Source: Anniella stebbinsi (lineage: Eukaryota > Chordata > Lepidosauria > Squamata > Anniellidae). From it: a stretch of DNA of 64,000 bases. The notes beneath the pieces were generated by a model, which worked only from the letters and a program-made list of their open reading frames with translations, had not been told where the DNA came from and did no database searches. The position numbers were made by a program, and so were the translations under genes. The DNA lies in NCBI GenBank assembly GCA_029215795.1, contig JARDYH010000004.1, positions 32,554,001-32,618,000 on the forward strand, read 5' to 3'. Positions 45,942 to 57,000 of the stretch are shown in pieces; positions within the stretch are counted from its first letter, which is position 1; every line of letters begins with the position of its first letter.

Positions 45942-46144
45942 CATCAGAAATTGTCCTTGCAAAATGAGCCGCTTTCCTCGGAAGAGCTCCTTGGAGCTCC
46001 TGCAGCCAGAATGCAGGCATACCAGGGCAGACTCCTCGAGCAACCTATCAATGGATACCTTTTGGCTAGAGGTGGAAAGCATCAAAGAGAGTACCGAATC
46101 TGAGCCGGAAGAGTGCAACCTTATGAATGCCAACCCCCCGGAAG
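45942..46144 (+). CDS. ARHGAP40: RhoGAP exon 1 (first recognised exon)
   Basis: A strong polypyrimidine tract (CTCTCTCTGTCTCTCTCTCAG) precedes 45,942, so this is an internal exon preceded by an unseen one. The chosen start is ATG at 45,964 (A at -3), which gives MSRFPRKSSLELLQPE. The seven codons between acceptor and ATG are also open, so translation could begin upstream. The donor is GAAG|GTAACA after 46,144, leaving phase 1. Confidence 0.85.
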
Positions 46145-49100
46145 GTAACATTATCTCACTGGGGTTGTAGGAACTGAGAATAATTTTTATGACTGTTGAG
46201 TTGCTCATCAGTTGAGTAAGGTTGTGTATTATTTGAACTAATCTTGGCTGCATACTTAAAGTGCAGCTGCCATAGCATAGTGGTCTTAGACATGACGTTA
46301 ATTGTGTCATCAGCCCTTACGTGATTGTGTTTAAAAATATGTTGCAGCTGCAAGGGGAAGGACTCAAACCAGATTGAGACCATGATGATAGCGGGGGGGG
46401 GGGGGAACCCCCCCCCCATGGATCTAATCTGAATTGGGCCCTCCCATGCTTGCTATTTGCCCTTGGAGAAAAGCTTTTACTGCTGCCAATGATAGCATCT
46501 CTCCCGGGCAAGTAGCCGATTGGGTCATTGATTCAGACTGGGATTGTGGTGGGAACAAATGGTTTAAGGCACCCCTCCCAGCACCACCATGGCCCAAATC
46601 TGGTAGGGTGTTGATTTTGTGATGTTCTATGATAATGATTTTTTTAAAAAAAATTGGACTTATATCATAATTAGCATCATGTCCAGTTTGGCTCTGAGCT
46701 ATTAATCCAAAAGCTCCTTACTTGCTGGAAGAGGGTGATTTACAGTCTCTTAGCCTCATTCCCATTGGCAGTATCCCATATTAATAGTATTCACCTACTG
46801 CACAGAATGGCCGTTTTTCACGATCGCTGGCATCCACCATGGCTTAAATGCACCATAGGGGGTTGCAGTGTGGGTCAGCCATCAATGTGAATATTCAAGG
46901 CATGGCGGGTGGGCACCACAGCTTATGATAGGCGAATCTGGGCAGCGTGACTTATTGCCATGGGTAACAAGCGACCCCAGAACCTCATTGCAGCCTGGAA
47001 AATCTATTGTTTTTTTCTTATACATCACCTTGAGAGGGTTCTGACCTTAAGGGAAACCTAAAGATCATTTAAAATAAAATAAATGAGTTTGCCTGCAAGC
47101 ACAGATGTATATCCTCCATTAATAATCAGGGTAGCTCCACGTTCTATGTAAATGTACATATTGTATATGGCTACACAAATTGTGCTCTGGGGTAGGGGGT
47201 ATAGAGAAGTGTAGCATACATTTTGCTTTTAAGTCTGCTGAAAGTATCCTTAACACCCCTCCTTTTAAAAAAAAATTTTTTTGAAAGAGCCATATTCAAA
47301 CATGGTAGTGCTTAATTGATCAGTGGTGTATACTTTGCTCCTTCACCATGAAGAGATGAGATACAAATGGATGTCACGTTTTGTGGCTCCGTGCCCTCAG
47401 GTTTGTTGCATGTCTGGCTAGACATGGGGGGGGGGGGAGAAGAAACAAACATTTTGACAGGAAACCACTACTTCTACCTGTTCTCTGAGGAACTGAGAAG
47501 AGATAATTGCTGGCTGGGAATTTCTGTCATTACTTGTGGCCAATGCATATCAAAAGAAACCAAAACAACAACATAGCAGAAGGTTTTTATACTGCTTTTT
47601 TGTGTTCAAAAGTGTGTGTGTGGTGGTGGAAGGGTGTTGCCTCGCAAATTCCAGTGCTACAGAAAGTATTGTAATTTGTACCTCGTTGTTGTTTGGAACC
47701 ACTACGTGGTGCGGCAAATAGTCCAGTAGCCTTTGGTAATGTATCTCGCTAAAATATTGTTGGACATCACCAGGTCTAAAAAAATACAAATGAAGGATTT
47801 ATAGGAGCGATAATAATTGGGGGGGGGGGGGGGAATACAAAGCCCTGCAAAGAAAATCAAGCTTTAGAAAGGAAATAGTAGGTGGATTCTCTTTTGAGAG
47901 GAATGGAAATTTATTCTCAAAAGAAATGGTGGTAATGCCCCCATTTGTCCTGTTCAGATAGGGATATGGCAAACCCCAAGATAGTAGAGTCAGTCACTCA
48001 GTCTGCAACACAAAATCAGTAGCCCCCACCAAAAGAGAGAGAATTATAAAGATGCTGAGAATAATTTTGTTTGTGAACAGAATTTATGAAACGCCCTGTG
48101 CATTTTTTGTCAGGGCAGCTCCATTTTACTAGAAGTAATAGCAGTAATAATTTTAGCACTCCTGTAGCGTTTAGAGTCTTCAAAGCACTTTACACAAATT
48201 ATCTTGAAATCCTCCCAACAACCCTGTAAGTTAGGTCAGCGTTAACCCCATACTGCAAATGGGAGGCTGGGGGAATAGTGGCCCTCTATTGAGTTCCTGG
48301 CAGCGGTGAAATTTGAACTGGTAGCTTGGTAATTTACCTAAGAGTTGTGCTGGATCAGATCAAAGGCCTGTCAAGCCCAGCATTTTGTTCCCACAGTGGC
48401 CAACCAGAGATCTGTATGGGCATTTGTGCTTTTGTCTTTACTTGAGAATGAAAAATGTGTTGGCCATTTATCAATGCAGCCTCTGTTTTCTGCTTTAGAA
48501 CCTCCATAATGCATATTCCAACTGTGACTGAAGCCCTATGCAAGTGTTCACCTGCTCATGTGTAGGGCTAAAGTGTGTAGGGGAATGTGGGCACGCCCGT
48601 AAACCCTGCATCCAATGTCCCTGGCTTCTGGTTAGACCTTTGCATGTTGAGCATGAAGGTCTTCAGACAATGTTCCCGTGATCAAAAACCCTGATAAGGC
48701 AGGGTTTGCGATCACGGGAAGTCTGTTAGCGTGTTCAGTTGAACACATTTACAGAGCTCGCTTCAGACCTTCATGCTCAATGCATCAGGGTCTAACTAGC
48801 TACCAGGTGTGTAGGGATGCTGGGGGTGAGGTTTGCAGGTGCGCCCATGTCCCCCTCCTCACTTTAGCCCTACACGTGAGCAGGTGAATGCCTGCATAGG
48901 GGTAGAGCCTCTATCCTTTTAAGAGGACCTGTGCCAAGCAGCATGCAACAGGTCCAGCTTTCTATTTTATTAGTTAACCAGTTTTGATGGAAGAGGCTGT
49001 GCTTCTGGGATTTGAGGTTTTCCTCAAACTTTTTGTTTCTGGGATGGCTCCTCACATCACATTATGGAATATTCCATTAGTGGTGCTTAAATAGGTACCT

Positions 49101-52100
49101 CTGTATGTTGCAGGTTTTCTTTGCACATTATGTAGTTAAACTTTGTATTGTCCATGATGGATACCAGTCTTTGAAAACCTCAAAGGAAGGCAATTCTGCA
49201 CCTAGGCACCATGTTCCAGTTAGCAATGGAAACGCCTTGCCTGCCGATGGCGAAGACCCTCTGCTGAATTCTTGGAAAGCTGCCGCCAGTTGGACTAGAC
49301 ATCCTGCACTAGATGGACCAATACTCTGACCGACTATGGAAAGGGGTTATATGACCTGTGGCTATAACAGCTGAATGAGAGGCCAAAATTCAACACATTT
49401 CCACCCCTCTCGTTCAATCCTTGGGAAAGCTTCACATGCTGAAATAGTGGCTGTTACGCAGTAGTTAACAGCACAGTTTCTCTGTCTAGTGCGAGGGCTG
49501 AGGGCGGAGGTGACCACTAAAGCTAGGATAAATGTGGTAATCTGCTATAAGACTGGGAGCTGGACAATCTGGCCCCCCATGCCCTTCCAACTCTATGATT
49601 CTTGGAGAATAAAGGGAGCCCCTTAAAGCAGCACTGGGGAATCTGTGGCCTTCCAGATGTTGATGAACTACTACCCATCATTCTTCGCCATTGCCAGGCT
49701 GGCTGGGCCTGAGGCTGATGGGAATTGTATTTCCTCAAGCTCTGGAGGCATCTGCCTGAAAGCATGTTTAGCTAAAGTAATAGATTTTCAGCCTTCTCTT
49801 TCTCTGTGTGATCTTCTCCTTATTCTTTGCTTCGTAGAAGGGGAAGCCGAAGCTGAATGGCTGCAAGACGCGGGGCTCTCTGACTTGATTGGAGACCATG
49901 CTGTGGAGAATGGCAACTTTGTCCTGCTTTCCACATTGACCAAGACCCAGGCGGCAGCTGTGCAGCGACGGCTGGATACTTACACCCGCTCCCGACGGAA
50001 GAAGAACAAGCAACCTGTTCGTGATGTCAGAGACATTTTTGGCGTGGTTGGCTCTGGGGTATGTTAGTCCATATGCTCTGGTCTGTGGCTGGTGTCCCCC
50101 CCCCCCCCCACCTCCGGCTCTTATTTCTGAATTAGCAAATTGATGTGAAAATGCTTTCAAAAAGCATCTTCCCTGATAAGGTTGAATCCTGTAGCCAAAG
50201 CTCCCTCTCCCTCTCTCTATGGCTGCCTCTACAAGAGAGGTTGAAAGCTCTTTCAAGGCTGATTAAAATGTTTACCTCTACAAGAGAGGAGCGCAAATTG
50301 GGGGCTGAGGCGCTTTAAACTTCCGATTATGCGCATTATTGAATGCGCGTTAAACCGCGAGTTTTAATTTGCGGCGGCAGTTAAAGCGCCTTACCGCTGT
50401 GTAAACATGCGATTCTCCGCATGTCAATAAGTTTAAAGCGTGTTTCGGTTGTCCCGTAATGCGCTTTGCCGCCTCTCGTACAGAGGTATTAGGAGTAAAT
50501 GCGCTTCCGCAAATATGCACATAATCAAGCAGCCAGGCGCCAAAGCAAATCCTTCTAGAGGGGGTCTATTTAAGCTGATCAGAGCATGGGCATAAAGTTG
50601 TCTTCTCTTACAACCCTCCCTGAAATGTTATAGCCATTAATTGAATCTGATCAACAATTCTTAGTGTGCAAAGGGCAGTCTTTTTACGTAAAGAGAAGAA
50701 CAGTATCCAATGCTGTCACAGTGCTAACGCTAAAGACTTTGTGCTAGGCTAAGCCAATGCTAGCACTACATCATTTGCACTTGCTAGGCAAAGGGAAAAG
50801 AATTTCAGTAGCCAGTTGCCACTTTCCCCCTTTGCCTTGCAAACGCTAATGACATTAAGAGCATAAGAGGAGCTGTGCTGGATTCGACCAAGGGGCCATC
50901 CAATCAAGTACTGCGTTCACACGGTGGCCGACCAGCTGTTGGATGACGCTGGCTCAGTGTAATTAATGTGGCAGCATTGGATAATGCCCAGAGGAAGGGC
51001 AGCGGTGGAAACACACACGTGCTAATCATCTGGTGGAGAAAGCAAAGTTTCCAATTTTGCACAATTCTGATAGGGGTGGGCCCCTCCTGGGATTCCCTCA
51101 TTGCCCTGCACCTTCACTTGGCTCCACCCTTTTTCTCTCAACCACTGGTCATTTGTGTCAGGAATGGAAGGCATGGCTGTGGGTTTTGTAGTTTGGCTAA
51201 GATTTAATTAGAAGTAGTCTGGAAGGCTTTGGGGCCTGTTCGGCCTCTGGAATGTTACAATATGTGTGAATAGATCTTCGTCCATGTTCTCAGAGCAGAG
51301 TTGAAGGAGTGTTTCTATTCCCCGCAAACCACCTGCATGTTTTGGTCACGGGCAAGAAACTGTCTGTGAGAAATTGATAGAGAAAGGGTGGGGGTTTGCA
51401 GCAGGGTCATCCAGATTGAAGCGTCACCTTGGTGAGCTGAGCAGTGCCGCCCTGTTTGGACAGGGGCATTGATGAAAGGCCAAAGCCCCTGTCTGTCAAG
51501 TGGTCTGGAAGAGGCCTAAGCCTCCCTTTTTAAGCTGGTGCAAAGGCAAGGAGCCTTTGCTAGGAACATCTGCCGTGCATTTCCTGGAAAACCTCCTTGA
51601 TGGGATCCATCATCGTCTGAGATGATGGGGCACTCTGAGCATGCTTCCTCCTAAGTGGAATTTTGGATTACTAAGAACTTGCCATGGAAAGTACTGTGAA
51701 GCTTTTCATAGACGAACTCTTGTTTGCAGTGGATTGTGTGTTTTTGTTCGTCGTCAGCTCAGTGCACCGGCAGACTGGGTTTGATCATTGATTGTTGGAT
51801 CTTTTCTGTCCTCTGCCTGGACTCATGTGGCAAGGAGTGGGCTGTGTGAAAGCTGTGGCATGGAACTCCTTGCGTTTGAGGGTTAACCTTCCCTGTGATC
51901 TTGTTTAGGCCTTGACCATGTTCCCTTTGAGTTATCAACGCATGATCTGAGGTTGAACTAGCTCACTTACGGTGGTTTGTTTGACCTTTCAAGAATTTGA
52001 TTGCCTGATGAGAGATCATGTCAGAAAACAACCCCCGCCCCCCTGGATGTATGGATTGACCTTCCCTTGTGTTCAGAACTGTGGAGATGGCAACGGAGAA

Positions 52101-53968
52101 CCCACGTTGATGGGGATCTCGTCACGGTAGTAGTGATTCGTTTTTGACTGTTCTAGAATTTCTTGGAGGCTATAGCTACTGACCATCAGCTATATGATTT
52201 CTGAAGTGTGGAGCCATTAAGCTTTCGCCAGGGATTTCCTGCAATAAAGAGGTCTCACTGATTTGGGTGTCCCGGTTCAGTTTGCCAGAATGTGTATTTG
52301 CTTGAGGGACCAGGAGACCTGACGATTTGGTGGTTTCCCAGTTGTTGTGCAGTTTTCTTCCCCATTCTAAAAGATTGAAATGCCTCTCCTAAAGGTTAGT
52401 TACTGGCAGTAAGAGCTGTAAGCAATAATATGCTGGGTTTGGCTTTTGGCTCCATCTTTTTTTCCCCACTTGCCACTAGAACACAGCATCTGAAAGCTTC
52501 TCCTAAACTGAATCCAGTCCAAGGGATGAAAGAAGTTCCCCACCCTTGCTCTAGAAGATAGAAGGGGAAGTTAGTTTGGGGGAATTCCAGACTTTTTAAA
52601 AAACAGTGTTGTATGCAGTTATAAATTACCAACGCAGAGTACAAATACAAACATATCCATACGTACTACAAAGCAAGCCTACACCAGAGGAAAAAAATAA
52701 TCTATTAAAACTTTGTTTAGCAGTACAGAAACCTTTAAAGCACTTGCATTCCTATTTAAGCTTACTGATTTTATGAGTTCCTTGTTTGACCTGAATGGGC
52801 CACATGAGCTTATTTAAAACAGACAAGCTACAGTGTTTAACAAGCCATTTCTTTTAAACTTGGAGCTTTATCTTTTTTCTTTTTTTTAATTAAACAATTT
52901 TATTTGTCTTTAGTTCTGGTTACATAATAAGTCATTCATTTAATAGTAAGTCTTTTTTAATCTTTAGAAACATTTTATCTAAAATACACCAGTTAGCACA
53001 TTTTAGGCTGAATCTCTTTCAAGATCTTGTTAACAATATGTAGAATCTGCTTCCAATATTCCTTTGCTTCAGTGCTCATCCACCGATAATGGATAAATTC
53101 AGCTTTTTTTCCATGCCACATTTCAGCACTGAGCCAAATCATTCTGACAAATCTTAGAGAGCTTATAGGCTATTAGATACCCTTGAGTGAATGTTTTCGG
53201 CACCCAGTGGCCATGCTAGCTGGGGATTATGGGAGTTGCAGTCCAAAACATCTGGAAGGCACCAGTTTGGAGAAGGCTGATCTTCCAGTTCCACATTGCC
53301 ATTGACAGCTCTGTTTGTAAGCTTTTCACCCAATTTGAGTTCTATCCCGGAGAGGTATCCTTTTTTAAATCTAATAAGGAATTCAGGACTTTAGGGCTGA
53401 ATCTTGTGCCTCTAGCCATTGTATTGCTCCTTTAGTATTTTGCAGTAGTGACAGCATACTATGCTGTCCTGTATGACTTGTAGTTTCCTGTGTGTGTACA
53501 TGCTTGCATGTACAGGGACTCAGTCTTCGCAAATTCTGATGTGAACCAACCTGATCCATGTTTCCTGGGCTAATGTGCAGATTGGAATGGAATTATTCTT
53601 TGGATTTCACAGTTCTCCAAATGTTATGATGCAGTTCTTGGCTCCAAAAACTTACCAAAATATGTTCTTAGACATTGGAATTTGAGGCTAAAATTCATTT
53701 ATAAAGGTTTATGTTGTAAGAAAATGTGTATCTTTAATGGGGCAGAATAGACTTTGGAATGAAAACATGCAAAATTAACATGGAATGCAAATAGGCTGAA
53801 CTATCTATGCCTAAGCTGTGTACCAGGCTGGGAACTTGTGGCCATCTGGATGTTGTTGGACTCAAATTCCCATCACCCCTGACTATTGGCCATGGTGGCT
53901 GGGGCTGATTGGCACTGAAGTGCAAAAACATCTGAAAGACCACAGCTTTCCCACTACTGCTGTATACA

Positions 53969-54011
<43 letters not shown>

Positions 54012-57000
54012 CATGGATCAATCAGAGAGGACCACAGGGTAAGGGAAGGCTTATAACTTGGTGGCAGTGAACATGTTTTGCATGCGTTAACTCTGTCCTT
54101 TCCATTTCCAGTCAGGTAACTGGAAGATCCCTTCCTGCCAGAGTTCTTGGGAGAGCTTTTGACACTTGATGGATCCATGGTCCAACATAGTATCAGGAGC
54201 TTTCTGTGCTCATATGAGGGATTTCAGTTTCAAAGAGTTCTTGGGAAATATGAATCAGATAAGGGTTTTGCTTCTAAATACATTTTAGACACGATACAAC
54301 ATTAATAGTCTGCAGTTATACATGTATATATTAGGACTGTCAACTGATTTTAAAAACAACAGCTACTACCTGCTTAATCACCTTACCTATGATTGGCTAA
54401 TCACTTCAGCTATTAAATTAAAATAAACTTTTCATTTTACCAAACCCACAATCTATCTTTTGACATGCAGGAAAATTTACAACTCAGGGCTCAATCCTAT
54501 GCATGTTTAGACACAAAAACCTCCTGCAACTCCCAGCATTCCCCAGCCAGCATTAAATCCACCCAACCTGATTAGTCATCAGTTGATTAACTAATCAAAT
54601 TTTAAACAGATTAAAAAGTTTCCAGCCCTAATATTAAGCAAACTTAATACTATGGAAGAGATGACGTAAAACGTGCAGCTAATTAGTTGTTTTCATAAAC
54701 ACGTCTTGTCTTTTAACTATGATTGGTAACTTAAGGGCCATCAAATCAATCTCTTGGTTAAACACAAGGAATAGTTTCCTTGTTTGCAGCTTTGAATTAC
54801 TTTTAGAATCTTTGCAGCCCACCTTAATCCCTCCCCCCCCCCCCCCCCCCGTAACCTATTTTTAGGTAACAACACAACCCAATGGTCTAGCTAGGCTCTT
54901 TTTGCCCTTGAATACACCCAAATTGTTCAGTGATTCTGTAAAGTCTGTTGGGAGACCTATAGCATCTCAGCACAACACAGCATACCTGCTGAGCACTGAC
55001 CCATAGCTGCTACGTTCCTGAGACGTCTGCAGGTTTCGTTCAAGGAAAAAGACAAGTAAAATACTTCTCTGACTCAGATTGTTCCACTTAACTTGCATTA
55101 GCACCAATTTGCCTCTTGCTCTTGATCTACGTTAGCATGACGACAGAGTTCTAATTCGAACTAGAGTTTAGTCAAAAGCTTTGTGTTTGCTGAGATGCAG
55201 AAATCACGAGGACACCTAAGCACGTGCAGAGTAGCTTTTCCTTAGCATGGAAATTAGAGCTCATGATTTCAAGACAAGGGAAGATGAGGCTTTCAGGTGG
55301 GCTTGGTTCCAAGACCCTCTCTTTGAAATCGTATTTTGGTACTCCCATGCCATAAAATCTAGTCAACTATCTTGAAAATTATTAACCACTGCTTGACAAT
55401 CATTAAAAATGACAACTGGAAGCAATTTTAAGTGTGGGAAATGAACGGCCTAAAGAAAATGCAAGTGTCTCCTAGTATTTTGTATCTAAAGGAATATTAT
55501 CTGAACATGGAGGTTTTATCTTGCTGTCATGAATAATAGCCATTGACAAACTACCTTCCATGTGGATGTGCCCCATAGAAGAGGATTCATCCTCCATGTT
55601 TGCTGTTGCCTATGAATTTTGAGTTCTACTCTTTATGGGGGTAGTGTAATTTTTTTTTTTAAAGCTGTTTGTATGTGCTGTGGTGCATATGTGTGTGCAT
55701 ATATGTATATATATGAACAAGTAACAAAACATTGAAATCTTAAAGGAAAACATTTCAGCTTCCACCTTCTTCAGATGCTGTGATGTGAATCAAAGTGCCC
55801 TGTAGTTAATGTGGCAGTTATAGGACAAAGAAAGATGGAATATTTCAAGATGTGGCATACACTGTGAATGAGTGATGTCAGGTATTAACTTCCAGGTTAA
55901 GGCCATGTGGCATTAAGGTGCTAAGTCTATATATCCAGAAGCGTTCTATTGTTTCCAATGTTCTTGGATCAGATGGCATCTCTATGGCAATGACTGTTCA
56001 ATCAAAAAGGCCGTGATCCTGCTTGTTCCAATTTTTTGGCTTAAGATTGCAGATTTGTTTACACACACACACACATCAGCAAGAGTGTTCTTACTTGGAT
56101 TGAACCATTAGCAAGGAGTCTATTTGTTCTGTTGTGTATTCCCTATGTCTAGGATTTAGTTGGCATCTAACCCACTTAATAGATTTCTTGACATGTGACT
56201 TTACTTGTGTTCTCTCTCTCTCTGTCTCTCTAGGAGACCGAACCAGGAATGGACTCCGAAATGGATCGATCACACCGCAGGTCTGCATTGTCCAACAACA
56301 TTCAGAAATGTAAGAAGGAAGCTGTATTATGAGAATAGAGGGTGGGAGATTGTTCACATGACACAACAGTCCACTGTGGGTTAACCCACAGTGTGGCTGG
56401 AGTGCATGCAACTGTTATTTTGAATATGCATCCCTGGCCTAGGGGTTGTCATGTCATGTTGTTTAACCCTCACATAACCCATGGTCTAACCCACATTTAT
56501 TAGGTTCACATGCCACAACATCCCCCTGAATTGCATATGCAACCTGGCATCCATGAGTGTCGCAGCTTTTCTGAACCTGTTCAGAATGTTATTTAGAAGC
56601 TGATGGTTTAGGTTTCCTTTGTGAAATTATAATCCTTTGTGAAATTACAAAAGCTAAGAAGTCCTTCAATGCTCAAGTGGAGGTATGAAGGATCTTGCAA
56701 CAAAATTTTCTTTGGGCAGCAGTCCTATACTAGGAGTAAATCCACTGAACAGAATGGGCTTACTTGTGAGTAGACATGCATAGCATTGTGCTGAACATTT
56801 CTGATCAGCAATAGTTTTATGCAAATATTCTCCAGTATGCTATTTCCTTCCTTTAATGTCTTCGTATATATTGCAAATGGGAATTTAAGGAGTTGAGTTA
56901 ATTTATGTACCTTGAATTATAGTAGTAGCTGCCTGAAGAAGTAGGAGACTACTGCTTTTAATTGATACACTGAGTGCAAGTCATTAAATATCCAAATTCT

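Noticed and set aside
45867..46310. 147-codon minus-strand frame over the first RhoGAP exon
   Set aside because: It is the antisense shadow of the plus-strand coding exon, which has splice signals and family conservation.
49768..50256. 162-codon minus-strand frame over exon 2
   Set aside because: This is the antisense of a conserved RhoGAP exon and of a C14 run; no independent evidence supports it.
56280..56290. Alternative exon 3 donor CGCAG|GTCTGC
   Set aside because: Using it would leave exon 3 at 47 nt and shift the phase relative to exon 4, whereas the donor after 56,309 keeps the frame.
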